Notes: generated from the sequence alone by a model not told the origin. DNA of 64,000 bases from Chloroflexota bacterium (GCA_016190665.1 JACPQD010000103.1:1-64000), one strand, 5' to 3'; shown: positions 18,152-28,865, counted from the first letter of the stretch. Numbers and translations are program-made.

Positions 18152-19852
18152 TCACTTGGCGAGCCAGATTTCCTGGTACCCGTAGGCGAAGTAGTGGCTT
18201 ACTGGTGGAGTGAAGCCTCTGACCTCTTTCCACCAGGCGTAAGGGACATTACTCCAGTAGGCTATGGCGATGGTAACGTCCCTGAGCAGAATTCTCTGCA
18301 TCTCCCAAACGATATTGCGGCGTTCCAGTACGTCAAGTGTTCGTGCCTGCTTGGTGAACAGCTCGTCGTAGACCGGATTGCTATACCCGCTGAAGTTCTT
18401 GCCGGCGCCGGTCACATAGAAGTCGCCAAGAATGAAATCCGGATCGGTGCCCCCAGCTCCAGCGGAGGCCGCTACAACAGCAAAGGCTTTCCTAAACCGC
18501 TTCTCCATATAGATTGCGGTCTCCTCTGAATCAATGTCAACGGTCATCCCGATCGGAGCAACCGCATCCTTGAAAAGCACGGCCAGAACTTCCTGAGCCG
18601 GGGCCGACCTGGTTAAGGCCTCCGTCTTCAACCCATTGGGGTAGCCTGCTTCCGCCAGCAGCTTCTTCGCGCCTTCGATATCTGGTTTGGCATAGCCGGG
18701 CGCCTTGAGCATCTCGTCTTCGGAAAGCGCCCACTCGCCCGGCGGCTGGGCCGACATGCCTACTACCCCCGCTCCTTCGAGGCCAACCGCCAGCATTCTC
18801 TTCCGGTCGAAGGCCATATTCACGGCCTGCCGCAGCCGAACATCGCTCCAGGGCGGTTTGGTTAGATTGAAGATGGCGCCGTACCAGGCAGGGTGAAATC
18901 CCCATTTGAGAGCTATCTTGTCTGATAGCTGTTCTTCCACAACCTTCGCCTGGGACACGGTCATGTACGGGAACGGCGCCCACCAAAGGGTGTTCCTGGT
19001 CCTCAAGGCGGCGAATCTTGTGAAGGAATCCTTGATTATGTAGCCCTTGACCGCGTCTAGATAGGGTCGGCCTTTGACAAAGTAATCAGGATTCTTCACC
19101 AACTCCCAGCTCACCCCGACGGCGTAGTCCTTGAACTTGAAGGCGCCGGTGCCTACCACCGTCTTCGTCATGTCACCCCTCTTCTCCAGGACTACGCGCT
19201 TCGGCAACACCGCGAAGTAGAAACCGCCTATGAAGGGAAGAAAGGAAGCCTGCGGGTAGCCCAGTGTGATCCTGACGGTGGAATCATCAGGGATATCGAT
19301 GTTGGCGACATTGGCGACCTGCTGCCGTCTGGGGCTTCTGGCCAGCCCGGCTTTGGGATCACGGATCCGGTCGAAAGAGAACTTGACGTCCTCGGCGGCG
19401 ACGGGAGTACCATCGTGGAACTTTGCCCCCTTCACCAGATTGAACGTGTAGACCTTGCCATCGGGGCTGAGCTGCCAGGTCGTTGCCAGATCGGGAACTA
19501 TCTTCGACTCCGGCCAGGCATGGGGATCATACTTCACCAGCCCGTTGTAAGTTGCGGCCACAATCGCGAAGGCTACCCCCCCTTCCTCTTGATGAACATC
19601 GAGGCTCGGCGGGTCTCCGCTGATGCCAGTGGTCAGGATCCCGCCATAATGTGGCTGCTCCGCCGCCGGTCTGGGTGTGGAGACGGGCGCCGCTGGTTTC
19701 GGCGTAGACGGTGCTGAGGTGGTCGGTGTCGCAGCCGGCGCAGCGGGCGCCTTTGGAGCGGGCGCGGGGCTCGGCGCCGGAGCGCAGCTCAACACCAGAA
19801 GCCCCAACACGAGAAGGAGGGTCACTGTGAAGAGAGACTTCTTGCTAGCCAT
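18152..19852 (-). CDS. ABC solute-binding lipoprotein, family 5
   Basis: 566 residues, lipobox LVLSC, then a linker with repeated PKP and PRP. It is close to 12887-14590 throughout (GISGDPPSLDVHQEE, DLATTWQLSPDG, AKFHDGTPVAAEDVKFSFDRI, YAWWKEVRGFTPP) and ends EIWLAK. It is the first gene of the duplicated lipoprotein-selenoprotein pair ending at 16381. The CapA-like gene lies 64 bp upstream of it. ATG start at 19852. Confidence 0.92.
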   Translation of the reverse strand: MASKKSLFTVTLLLVLGLLVLSCAPAPSPAPAPKAPAAPAATPTTSAPSTPKPAAPVSTPRPAAEQPHYGGILTTGISGDPPSLDVHQEEGGVAFAIVAATYNGLVKYDPHAWPESKIVPDLATTWQLSPDGKVYTFNLVKGAKFHDGTPVAAEDVKFSFDRIRDPKAGLARSPRRQQVANVANIDIPDDSTVRITLGYPQASFLPFIGGFYFAVLPKRVVLEKRGDMTKTVVGTGAFKFKDYAVGVSWELVKNPDYFVKGRPYLDAVKGYIIKDSFTRFAALRTRNTLWWAPFPYMTVSQAKVVEEQLSDKIALKWGFHPAWYGAIFNLTKPPWSDVRLRQAVNMAFDRKRMLAVGLEGAGVVGMSAQPPGEWALSEDEMLKAPGYAKPDIEGAKKLLAEAGYPNGLKTEALTRSAPAQEVLAVLFKDAVAPIGMTVDIDSEETAIYMEKRFRKAFAVVAASAGAGGTDPDFILGDFYVTGAGKNFSGYSNPVYDELFTKQARTLDVLERRNIVWEMQRILLRDVTIAIAYWSNVPYAWWKEVRGFTPPVSHYFAYGYQEIWLAK

Positions 19853-19916
19853 CCCAGAGCCTCCTTGATATGGGCCGACGCGATATCGGAGACCGCGTCG
19901 GACCAGCCCTTACCAC

Positions 19917-21005
19917 CTATGTGATGACGAGGACCTCGTCCCCATCCCAAGAGAACCTGGTCTCCAGTCCCTGGTCCTCGCAAAGCCAGTCCATATACTG
20001 GTGGACTTCCTCGCTTCTGCTATCTTCCCGTGAAAGAGGCTCGGGCTGCCCCAGCTTGTTGATGTAAACTGGCAAATAGGAGACCCGTTCGATTCTCTTG
20101 TTCCTGATGACGCATTTGGCGATCATGGTCTTCCTCGAATCCACCGGGAAGTGGTAGGTGGGATACTCCGGGTCTGGCTTCACCTTGTAAAAGCTCGTTT
20201 TCAAATGGCGCGTGTTGGCAGGGCTGTCGCAGGCGAAGTTGCACAGACTGTGGAAGACCACCTTGCCTTTGTACACCTCGATGCCCTTCAGGATGTGGGC
20301 ATGATGGCCTAGAATAAGGTCAGCTCCCGCGTCGATAGCCGCGTGACCTACCTCAAGCTGATACATCGCCAGGACGGAGGGCACAAGGTGAACGCCCCAA
20401 TGAAGGGACATCACCACTATATCAGCCTGCGACCTGACTTTCCTGACGTCGTCAACCATGGCCGCCAGGTCCTCTTGAACGGCCTGCGTCAAGATCCGGG
20501 GAGGCGTGCCGGGCTGCCAGTCCACCTGCTCATAACAAGTGGTGGCCCTCATTGGGGCGCAGCCCAGCTTATCCTCGAGAGCCTCCGCCCCGGCGGGCAG
20601 CACGGAGCAGTAGGCCAGGAAAGCTATTTTCGTCCCCTTCCGCTCCAGAATCGCGGGGCGCCTCGCGTCGGCTATATTCCTGCCCACGCCGACAATCTCG
20701 ATGTCATTGCGCTTCATGATAGCCAGGGTATCCAGGACCGCTTCCTCTCCCCAGTCCAGGGTATGATTGCTAGCGAAGGACATGACGTCTAAACCGGCGG
20801 CAGCGATGGCCGCGGCGCCCCGGGGATGGGCAAGCAAGTGGAGGTGTGGGTTGCCCCTTTCAGAGAAGTTAGTTTCCAGTTGCCCGAAAGCGACATCAGC
20901 GTCCCTGAGGATGGGCGCCGTCAGCTCAAAGAGGGACTCCGGGTCCTCGCGCCTTGGGTAGACGTCGCCCACCCCCACGAGTGATATTACATCATTGTCT
21001 CGCAT
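19917..21005 (-). CDS. CapA-like metallophosphatase-fold protein
   Basis: 362 residues of the CapA family (calcineurin-like fold), known from poly-gamma-glutamate synthesis (CapA/PgsA) but widely used for other purposes. Visible motifs are LVGVGDVYPRRE near residue 10, GQLETNFSERG, FASNHTLDWGEEAVLDT, SLHWGVHLVP and LGHHAHILKGIEVY. These give the Asp, Asn and His ligands expected for a dinuclear metal site. No CapB/CapC genes are present, so capsule synthesis is unlikely here. It lies between two solute-binding lipoprotein genes; GGAGGCAGG precedes the ATG. Confidence 0.85.
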   Translation of the reverse strand: MRDNDVISLVGVGDVYPRREDPESLFELTAPILRDADVAFGQLETNFSERGNPHLHLLAHPRGAAAIAAAGLDVMSFASNHTLDWGEEAVLDTLAIMKRNDIEIVGVGRNIADARRPAILERKGTKIAFLAYCSVLPAGAEALEDKLGCAPMRATTCYEQVDWQPGTPPRILTQAVQEDLAAMVDDVRKVRSQADIVVMSLHWGVHLVPSVLAMYQLEVGHAAIDAGADLILGHHAHILKGIEVYKGKVVFHSLCNFACDSPANTRHLKTSFYKVKPDPEYPTYHFPVDSRKTMIAKCVIRNKRIERVSYLPVYINKLGQPEPLSREDSRSEEVHQYMDWLCEDQGLETRFSWDGDEVLVIT

Positions 21006-21059
21006 CCTGCCTCCACCAGCCCCCTCCCCCCGTAAACGGGGGGATAAAAGGGGGGTTGC

Positions 21060-22787
21060 TTACCGGGCCAGCCACATCTCCTCGTATTGATAGGCGTAAT
21101 AATGGGCTAATGACGGTGGAGTATACCCCCTGACTTCTTTCCACCAAGCGTAGGGGATTCTACTCCAGTAAGCTATGGCAATCGGGACATCCTTGAGCAA
21201 GATTCTCTGCATCTCCCAGACGATCTTGCGGCGCTCTCCCACGTCAAGGGTCCGCGATTGCCTGGCGAACAGCTCGTCAAACTGTGGACTGCTGTATCCA
21301 GGATAGTTCCTCTCGGAGCCACTCAGGTAGTAGTCGCTTAGAATGAAGTCTGGGTCCGTGCCGCCATAGCCGGAGGAGCCTGCATTTACGTCAAAGGCTC
21401 TCCTGAACCGCCGGTCGTTAAAGACCGCGGTCTCCGCCAGGTTGAGATCGACAGCGACGCCGATGGGAGCGACTGCATCCTTGAAGAGCACACCAACAGC
21501 CTGCTGCGCTGCGGTTGACCTGACCAACGCCTCAGTTTTGAATCCGTTAGGGAACCCTGCCTCGGCCAGCAGCTTCTTTGCCCCTTCGATGTCTGGCTTT
21601 GCGTAGCCGGGCGCCTTCATCATCTCCTCTTCGGGAAGGGTCCACTCACCCGGGGGGTGGGCGGCCATGCCTACCACGCCCGCTCCTTGTAGCCCAGCTT
21701 CCAGCATCCTCTTCCGGTCAAGGCTCATGCTTACCGCCTGGCGCAAGCGAACGTCGCTCCAGGGCGGCTTAGTTACATTGAACATCACACCGTACCAGGC
21801 AGGATGAAATTCCCACTTGACCGCTATCTTGTCTGATAACTGCTCTTCAATGACTTTCGCCTGGGACACAGTCATATAAGGTGATGTTGGCACCCACCAG
21901 AGGATGTTCTTGGTCCTGAGGGCGGCAAATCTGGCGAACGTATCCGGAATTATGTAACCCTTGATCCCGTCCAGATAAGGCCGCCCCTTAACGAAATGGT
22001 CAGGATTCTTCACCAGCTCCAAGCCGACGCCAACTGAATAGTCCTTAAACTTGAAGGCGCCGGTACCCACCAGCGTCTTAGTCATGTCGCCCTTCTTCTC
22101 CAGGACCAGGTGCTTCGGCATCACGGCGAAAAAGAAACCGGCTATCATCGAGACAAAGGAAGCCTGCGGGTTGCCCAGCGTAATCTTGACGGTATAATCA
22201 TCCGGGGTATCGACACTGGTAACTGTGGCAATCTGCGTGCGTCTCGGGCTCTTCACCAACCCGATTTGAGGATCGCGGATTCTATCCAGAGAGTACTTCA
22301 CGTCCTCTGCAGTGACAGGCGAGCCATTGTGAAACTTTGCCCCTCTTACCAGGTGGAAGGTATAGACCTTACCATCGGGGCTGAGATCCCAACTCGTTGC
22401 CAGGTCGGGAACTATCTTCGCTTCCGGCCAGGCATGGGGATCATATTTCACCAGGCCATTGTGAGCTGCCGCCAGATGCGGGAAGGAGCTTGACTCTTCC
22501 CGATGAATATCGAGGCTCGGTGGATCTATGGAGAAGCCCGCGGTCAAAATGCCGCCGTAGCGTCCCGACTCTGGTCGTGATTCCCCTGCTGGCTTAGGAG
22601 TTGGAGCAGGAGCGGCCGGCTTCGCGGTAGCCGCGGCGGTAGGCCCTGTTGCCGGCGCCCCAGTCGGAGCTGGCACTGGTGGCTTCGCCGTGGGCGGCGC
22701 TGGCTGGACTGCTGGGGCGCAGCTTGCCAGGAAGAGCCCCAGCACGGTGAAGTAAACCGCTGTAACGTGAAACTTGTTCCCGAACAT
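21060..22787 (-). CDS. ABC solute-binding lipoprotein, family 5
   Basis: 575 residues from the ATG at 22787, which follows GAGGAGG; in-frame codons further upstream are not supported by a ribosome site or homology. The lipobox is FLASC. The linker is the longest of the set and Ala/Pro/Thr rich. Domain features include GFSIDPPSLDIHREE, DLATSWDLSPDG and AKFHNGSPVTAEDVKYSLDRI. It has the YAWWKEVRGYTPP tail of its subgroup and ends EMWLAR. It follows a UGSC selenoprotein gene. Confidence 0.92.
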   Translation of the reverse strand: MFGNKFHVTAVYFTVLGLFLASCAPAVQPAPPTAKPPVPAPTGAPATGPTAAATAKPAAPAPTPKPAGESRPESGRYGGILTAGFSIDPPSLDIHREESSSFPHLAAAHNGLVKYDPHAWPEAKIVPDLATSWDLSPDGKVYTFHLVRGAKFHNGSPVTAEDVKYSLDRIRDPQIGLVKSPRRTQIATVTSVDTPDDYTVKITLGNPQASFVSMIAGFFFAVMPKHLVLEKKGDMTKTLVGTGAFKFKDYSVGVGLELVKNPDHFVKGRPYLDGIKGYIIPDTFARFAALRTKNILWWVPTSPYMTVSQAKVIEEQLSDKIAVKWEFHPAWYGVMFNVTKPPWSDVRLRQAVSMSLDRKRMLEAGLQGAGVVGMAAHPPGEWTLPEEEMMKAPGYAKPDIEGAKKLLAEAGFPNGFKTEALVRSTAAQQAVGVLFKDAVAPIGVAVDLNLAETAVFNDRRFRRAFDVNAGSSGYGGTDPDFILSDYYLSGSERNYPGYSSPQFDELFARQSRTLDVGERRKIVWEMQRILLKDVPIAIAYWSRIPYAWWKEVRGYTPPSLAHYYAYQYEEMWLAR

Positions 22788-22946
22788 GGGGCACCTCCTC
22801 CATTGCCTATCACCCAGCATAGGCGGACCCATCGTTCTCTGCCAGATATGGTGGCCGAATGCCTCCCGACATCGGGACTTCACCCACCCTGCACCTCAAG
22901 GCTGGCGGCTGAAAGCTCCAACACGCAGCCTCCAACCCCCGACCCC

Positions 22947-24590
22947 CTATTTCTTGATCTCAACTGTTACCGGCGCGCCAACCCCCGTCAGGTAGGCGGA
23001 CTTGCCCACCGGCCCCCCGACCACCCCGATGTGGAACCAGTCCGGCTCGGCCACGATGGGCACCAGCGTGTTGTCGGGAGCATCGTAAAGCCACTTCCAC
23101 GCGGGAACCGTCAGTTCCCGGGTGAGGCTGCTCCCATGTTTGATGTAGCGCCATTCGACGCGGGCGTTGTGGTACATGTATTCTTTGATGTCTTTCTTCG
23201 ACCATCCGCCGTCGGCGATTATCTTGGCATGCTCCGGAGCGATAAGCATGAAGGGCTGCCAGGCGCGGTCCCGCAGCCATTCGTAAATGTGGGCGCCGGG
23301 ACTGGCGCCGGTGCCGGCGAAGGTCTCGAGGACGTGCTCCGGCGTGTAGCTTCGAAGATTCGTCACCTCTATGAAAGACTCTGACGCGAAAACCGTGACG
23401 GTGCTCGTCTCCTTGCTGAAACCCTGCTCCACGTGGTAAGGCGCCCACGGGCTCTGCTCCTCATTCTCAGCGAGACACATGCTGAACTTGTTGGGAGAGC
23501 CGATGGTATCCATGTCCAGTTCACCCAGATACGTGTGTCCAACGTTCATCATGATGAGCCTGATGGCCCGGCCAATGACAATGTTGGCGAGGGATTGGAC
23601 CCCGGGACCCAGCGCGCCCCGGCCCGAATTGACGTTCAACTCTTTCGCGATGGGGCCGTTTATCATGAGGAAGGGAGCGTGGGGGCCTGTGGAACAGGCC
23701 AGGCTCCTGATGTTGAACCTGGGCTCCATCATGGCCTCCACCGCCGCGATGAGCACCGGCATATGCTCGGGCAGGCACCCCGCCATCACAGCATTGATGG
23801 CGATCTTCTCCACAGTGGCCTCTCCCAACCCCGGCTCCAGAATGGTCACGATATCCTTTCCTGAGCGGCTAACGCCCGTGAGCATCCGATCGACCTTCTC
23901 GGGGGTGGGAGGTATCAAGGGAAAACCGTCGCCCCATCCATTTCTCAGGAAAAATCGATTCATCTCCTCGAAGGCATCGTAACTGCTGGCGACTGGAAAG
24001 GTGAACGTCTTGGCCGTCGCCATCGCCTCCGGCGGGGCTTCCGGCTCCCTGGTCAAGCCATCGATTATGCTGCTCAGGTTGGCGGCAACAGTAACCCGCA
24101 CGCCTTCTGGCGACAGGTTGGTCAGCGGCGTAGGCACGATGGCCAGGGCCACCTGCTTCAAGCCGGCGCCCCTGGCGGCGGCTCGGAACTCAGACTGGAA
24201 CCCGTTGGCGACAAGGGCTACGGTAGGGATGCCGTTTCTTTCGAAGAATACCATGTCGTGGGCAAGCCACGAGGTGCAGGACCCTCAGTCGGCGGTGCTG
24301 GCGATTATGGCGTCGCAGCCGCTCTGCGCCGCCTTCTCCAGGAATCCCGGTTCGTGGGGCGGCTTGCTCCAGAATGTTTCAAAACTCAGGTTCTGGAATC
24401 TGGCCTGCAGCAGCCGGGCCGCTTCCGCAACGGCATCATCCGCCCCCGGCTTGGTGTTCGAGTAAAGGCCGATCTTCCGGCCGTTGAGATCTCTCAATCG
24501 ACGCGCCGGCGGAATCGTCTTGGCGACCACCGGCGCTACCGGGTCCAGCACCTCAAGGGTCTCGATCCTGTTTTCCTGTTGAATTGTCAT
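22947..24590 (-). CDS. UGSC selenoprotein fused to GWTDGLP-type domain (Sec102)
   Basis: 547 residues, with Sec102 at TGA 24285-24287 and motif U-G-S-C-T-S-W-L-A-H-D. The N-terminal module has NGRKIGLYSNTKPGAD and DAIIASTAD before the Sec. The second module has GWGDGFPLIPPTPEKV, NAVMAGCLPEHMPVLI, INGPIAKELNVNSG, GPGVQSLANIVIGRAIRLI and WAPYHVEQGF. Its closest paralogue is 37398-39041, with the same WLAHD context and GWGDGF variant. The cupin gene is 85 bp upstream, and a solute-binding lipoprotein gene follows. Confidence 0.9.
24256..24287 (-). promoter_or_regulatory. Predicted bacterial SECIS: Sec UGA plus hairpin
   Basis: TCGTGG pairs with CCACGA around a CTTGC loop, starting 12 nt after the TGA. 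The hairpin is identical at 38710-38741. Confidence 0.65.
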
Positions 24591-24675
24591 GTCTAACCCC
24601 CTAACTTGATAGTCCAGGCCAAAAGGCGGTCAGCCATCAGCGGTCAGCCTGGCGACTCCTGATGGCTGAGGGCTG

Positions 24676-25035
24676 CTACTCGAACACCGCCATCTCGGCC
24701 GGGTGGCTGATCGTCAAATCCGCGTAGTCCTCTCCGGGCGCGGCGGCGTGCCAGTGTTTTTCACCTGCTGGGATGTAAACGGTATCGCCGGGTCTCACAT
24801 CCCAGGACTCGGTCTCGGTACCCACCCTCCCTTTCCCGGAGAGTCCGTAGCGAATCTGCTCGGAGGCATGAGTGTGCAACTTGCTCCTGGCGCCATCAAA
24901 GAAGTGGACGATAGAGACCAGGATTCCCTCTGGCGTCTCCGCCTCGACGAGGTGTTCCGCTTCCATGCGCTGTTCGCCAAAGACCCGCCGGGGCCCAGGC
25001 ACCGGCTTCACCGAACCGCTACGTATTACCTTCAC
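24676..25035 (-). CDS. Cupin-2 domain protein
   Basis: A 119-residue cupin with H54, H56, E59 (LHTHASEQ) and H94 (IPAGEKHW) in the same places as the cupin at 8226-8588; the two are clearly paralogous (shared RVFGEQ/PAFGDQ and VGTETESW/VGTETASW). The start is GTG at 25035. It lies between a CMD-family gene and a selenoprotein gene. The short stretch after its stop (about 24600-24670) holds repeated GGTCAGCC/CAGCCATCAG words like those at 49420-49500. Confidence 0.85.
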   Translation of the reverse strand: MKVIRSGSVKPVPGPRRVFGEQRMEAEHLVEAETPEGILVSIVHFFDGARSKLHTHASEQIRYGLSGKGRVGTETESWDVRPGDTVYIPAGEKHWHAAAPGEDYADLTISHPAEMAVFE

Positions 25036-25135
25036 TTAGTCCTCCCCGACGAGTTTGTCCAGCTTAATCATCGAATTGTCCTAAGACCAGGGACGCTAGA
25101 CTGGCGTTCCCGAGTCGGGCGCTTTCTGTCCACCA

Positions 25136-25963
25136 CTACGGAGCAATGCCCGCCTTCATCATCGCCTGCGCGCCAATCTGGATGCTGGTGAGCCCTGTCA
25201 TGGGCAACACCGCAGAGATCGCCTCCAAGACCTGTCGCGGGCTGGCGCCAGCCCGGATCGCCCTCTTGATGTGTTGCGCCGCGAGGTCCGGTAGTCCCCG
25301 CGCGCAAAACGCGGCGATGGCCACGAGCTCGCGCGCGGCGGGCGGCAGGTGGGACCTCGGCAGTTCGGCGCCTCCATCAGAGTACACCATGTCGTACAGC
25401 CTGACAACTCGTTGGGCCAGCCCCGGGTCTATCTGAGCGATGTACTGCCACTCCGGGGTCGCCCCCAGGCCAGTGTCCTCGCGTTGCGCCTCCGACCGGT
25501 CCTGGCCCAGATGGAGCTCGGGAAAATCAGCCAGCGTCTCAGGCTCGTCGGCCGGGGGGAGCCCGGCGTCGTGAGCGCTGGGCTCCTTCGCCGCTTCAAT
25601 AGCGCGGACGGCGTGGAGCATGTTGGACCAGCCCAAGACGGGTACGGCCGCCAGAAAGGCCTCGAGGATAACATCGTTTGTTACGCCATAGCGGTGCAGC
25701 CTTCTGACGTGCGCCGTCGCAAACTTATCCTCGCCCTTTGAGGCTAGCATAACAGTCGCGATGAGCTCCCGCATCTGGACCGACAACTCCTGGCCTTCGG
25801 CGCCGTTGCCCTCATAACGATGGACATAGTCGGCGCACTCCAAGGCCATCACGACGGCCTCCGGGACCATGAGGGCCAGCCGCTCCATCTCCCAGTTAGC
25901 CGTGCCTCGATCCTTCCGGTGCTTTTCGATAATCGCCTGAGGTCCAGGACTTCCTATAGCCAC
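25136..25963 (-). CDS. Carboxymuconolactone decarboxylase-like (AhpD superfamily) double-domain protein
   Basis: 275 residues with two CMD-like helical repeats. The first is at about 55-120 (RELIATVMLASKGED, HVRRLHRYGVTNDVILEAFLA) and the second at about 205-270 (RELVAIAAFCARGLPDLA, HIKRAIRAGASPRQVLEAI). The CxxC pair of peroxidase-type AhpD is absent; each half has only the family His-containing helix. The GTG start at 25963 has AAGGAGG upstream and overlaps the end of the preceding selenoprotein gene by 10 nt, so translation is probably coupled. A paralogue is at 45221-46102, also beside a selenoprotein locus. The role is not known. Confidence 0.85.
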   Translation of the reverse strand: MAIGSPGPQAIIEKHRKDRGTANWEMERLALMVPEAVVMALECADYVHRYEGNGAEGQELSVQMRELIATVMLASKGEDKFATAHVRRLHRYGVTNDVILEAFLAAVPVLGWSNMLHAVRAIEAAKEPSAHDAGLPPADEPETLADFPELHLGQDRSEAQREDTGLGATPEWQYIAQIDPGLAQRVVRLYDMVYSDGGAELPRSHLPPAARELVAIAAFCARGLPDLAAQHIKRAIRAGASPRQVLEAISAVLPMTGLTSIQIGAQAMMKAGIAP

Positions 25964-27699
25964 TGTTGTCCACCTCCTTGACGCGCCTCAAGTAGCCGCG
26001 ACCACCCCTCCGGCAGCGTTATTCTTCTGCTCACTGGCGCCCCTTGCTTCTGGTTCTGCATATAGCCCTTGCTCTGATTCACGCCCGGATCGCCGCTGAC
26101 CACCAGGCCGATCATCTCGGGACGCAAAAAGATGCGCAGCATCCTCTCCGGGTCCGTCGACTCGCAATACTCCTTTGGTATGATCCCCTGTTCCACGCAA
26201 TCGCAGAAGGAAAAATTCGACTTGCTGGCCTGGTGCGCGATCCATTCCATGGATCGTGCGGAGAGCTTCACGTTATCGTACAGATATTGCCTCACGTCGT
26301 CTTTGCTGAGGCCATCCCGGGCGATCATCCTGGCGACGGCGGGCCCCAGGACGAAGAGCGGGTAGAACTTCCCGGCCTTTATGCAGGTGGCGCTCCAGTA
26401 GCCCATGGAGCGGCGCCCGATAAGCTCGGCAACAGTCTCCAGGTGGTTGACGGCGCGCACGCCCGCGCTGTAAGTGGGCGGGCTGATGCTCATGGCGCTC
26501 TGGACCGTGACCACGTTGTCGCCCGCCCGGAAGCCGCGGTCGACGGAGAAGGGCGGCCAGCCAATCTCTGCTACGGCGTCCTCGTTCTCCGCCAGAACCA
26601 CGTTAAAGGTGTAGGAAATGCTTCCCTTGTCGGTGGCGCCCGGCGCCGGGCGCAGCCCGGCGGCATTGCGCATGTAGAGCCTCAGGAAACGCCCGATGCT
26701 GCTGTTGGCTTGCCGGCCTAGGCGCATGGCGCCGCCGCCGTAGTTGAAGTCCAGGTCCTTTATGATGGGACCATTGAGGATAATGATAGGCTCCCATCCG
26801 GGCGTGCTGCCGGCGTCCTCGAGGCGAAACTCTGGGTCGGCGATGGCCTCCGCGACGGAGAGCAGGATGGGCATATATTCCGGCAGGCACCCTGCCATGA
26901 CCCCGTTGACGGCGACGTTCCACACTGTCGCCTGCCGGTTCTCCGGCGGGAGGATGCCGATGACCTCTTCGGGCGAGCGGTCGGTGAAGGTGAGGAAGCT
27001 CTGTATCTCGTCGACGGTTGGAGGGATTATGGGCAGGCCATCGGTCCAAAGGTTCTTGTAGAAGAACTGCTGCACCTGCCGCAGCGTACCCTTGAACACG
27101 ATGTCGTGCGGCTCTGGCTCGACAGGCTTGACCGCGTCCTCCGCCGCAGTCGCCAGCCCTCGAACGACGCTCTCCAGGAGAACATCCGCCACCTTCCTGC
27201 GCAACTCGTCCGCGGCGTCGGTCATGATGACGCCGGGATATTCCGCGATGGCGAGGTTCTCGGCGCCAATGGCCCTGGCGATGGCGCGCGCCTGCCTTAC
27301 GAAATCGACGGCCACCAGCGAGACTGAGGGTACGCCGGCCTTCTCGGCGACAGCGCTGGCCCGCACCACGGCGGGCGTGCAGCTACCTCACGACCCGATG
27401 CCTGAGAGGACGGCGTCGCAGCCTTGCTCACGAAGCATCTGGGGAAGTCGCGCGATGACCTCCCTCTCCTTCGGTCCGTGGGTGTCTCCGAAGACCCCGT
27501 ACTCCACGAACTTGACGCCCGGGTAGCGCCTCGAGAGAAGCTCTCTGAGGAGGGGAAAGACCTCCTCTCCCCGGAAGCGCCAGTCCCAGAGCTCACAGAT
27601 AGTCTTACCCTCCAGGGAGGAGGCGCGGGAGGCCAGGGGCACTGTCTCATAGACAGACTTGCCTAGCGGCCACACCACCTCGTACGTAGGTTCTCCCAT
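25954..27699 (-). CDS. UGSC selenoprotein fused to GWTDGLP-type domain (Sec104)
   Basis: 581 residues, the longest of the set, with Sec104 at TGA 27388-27390 and motif U-G-S-C-T-P-A-V-V. N-terminus MGEPTYEVVWPLGKS with ATG at 27699. The second module has LWTDGLPIIPPT, NGVMAGCLPEYMPILL, LNGPIIKDLDFNYGGG and FSVDRGFRAGDNVVTVQS. The tail QNQKQGAPVSRRITLP is shared with 6418-8133, and a Gly/Gln-rich extension follows. Its end overlaps the CMD-like gene by 10 nt. It lies 47 bp after the gene at 27747-28817. Confidence 0.9.
27359..27390 (-). promoter_or_regulatory. Predicted bacterial SECIS: Sec UGA plus hairpin
   Basis: GCCCGC pairs with GCGGGC (6 bp) around a CGTGGT loop, starting exactly 11 nt after the TGA. 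Confidence 0.72.
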
Positions 27700-27746
27700 T
27701 CGGTATTTCCCCCTCTCATCTCGTCGCCCCTGCAGGACGGTCGTCG

Positions 27747-28817
27747 TTAGCGAGAGCGCGGAACTTGAATTTGCCGGATGCAGAGCTCAACAGGCACTTT
27801 GTTCAGTGGAAGATGCAATGACTGAGGCCCCGGCCCACCTATGACAAGCACGGTGAAATCCTGTGGGCGAGCTACCATCGGCACCAAGGTAAAGGGGTCG
27901 TGGGCGAAGAACTTCCTCCAATGGGCTTGCCAACGAGCTCCAGCGTCGGCGCCGAACTCATGATAGGGTGTTCGGGCGTGTTCGTACAGGAAGCGCTTCA
28001 CATCTTCCTTGCTGAATCCCGACGTGGCCAGCCCCTTTGCCTGATCGGGGCCAAGCACCAGCGTGGGATAGCAATCTCCGTAGGAGTCCCTGCACGCGGG
28101 GGCAGACATGGTACGGGCGAAGGCAAGCAGCAACTCCTGGGACGTGCTTGCCCACGTGAGCTCCATGTGGTGAGGCGGCTCCACCGACAAGACCGTAACC
28201 GTGCTATCGGAGGGAGAGAAGCCGTGTTCCACATGGAAAGGCTCCCACGGCGACCGTTCCTCGTTCTCCCCCATGCAGTAGCACCGATTCACATAGAACC
28301 CCCAAGTCTTCCACTCGGTCACGCCCGGCAGGCCGCCGAGGTTAAGCAGAATCAACTGTAGAGCCCGCCCTATCGTAGCGTTAGCCCGCCAGCTTACGTT
28401 GGTGCCGCTTTCGCCAGAGGTGATGCCTAAGGCTTTCCGGATTGGTCCGTTGACTACCAAAAGGAGGTGCTTGCTATGGCTTGTGGTTTGAAGTTCGGCG
28501 ACGTCTCCTGGCAATGGATGTCGCGTGTCGCACAAAACCTCCAGCGCAGCCAGGATCACTGGCATGTATTCTGGTTGGCAACCTGCCATGATTGCGTTGG
28601 CAGCCACCTTCTCCAGGGTCATCAGCCCACCGAGAGGTTCGAGATAGCCCACTGCTTCGTCGGCCTCGCGTCCCATTGCCTCGAGAAATCGCTTGACTTT
28701 GTCTTTGGTCGGCGGGATTGCAGGGAGTCCGTCAAGGAGCCGCTCTCCGTCCAAATACTTATAGACGGCTTCCATGTCGTCCATGACTTCGACGACTCGT
28801 GCTCTTTTTGTAGACAT
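27747..28817 (-). CDS. Stand-alone GWTDGLP-type domain protein, partner of split UGGC selenoprotein
   Basis: 356 residues that correspond to the C-terminal module of the fused selenoproteins but lack the Sec module. The lead motif is variant (GERLLDGLPAIPPT at about 24-37). NAIMAGCQPEYMPVIL, VVNGPIRKALGI, NATIGRALQLILLNLGG, YCMGENEERSPWEPFHVEHGF and a C-terminal VIGGPGPQSLHLP follow. The companion selenoprotein gene ends 48 bp upstream. It is very close to 31688-32758 and also has a companion UGGC gene, so this two-gene layout has itself been duplicated. No known enzyme family recognised. Confidence 0.85.
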   Translation of the reverse strand: MSTKRARVVEVMDDMEAVYKYLDGERLLDGLPAIPPTKDKVKRFLEAMGREADEAVGYLEPLGGLMTLEKVAANAIMAGCQPEYMPVILAALEVLCDTRHPLPGDVAELQTTSHSKHLLLVVNGPIRKALGITSGESGTNVSWRANATIGRALQLILLNLGGLPGVTEWKTWGFYVNRCYCMGENEERSPWEPFHVEHGFSPSDSTVTVLSVEPPHHMELTWASTSQELLLAFARTMSAPACRDSYGDCYPTLVLGPDQAKGLATSGFSKEDVKRFLYEHARTPYHEFGADAGARWQAHWRKFFAHDPFTLVPMVARPQDFTVLVIGGPGPQSLHLPLNKVPVELCIRQIQVPRSR

Positions 28818-28865
28818 GCTGCCTCCCTTTGCGAAACGAACTAAAGGTAGCCCGCAGTGACTTGG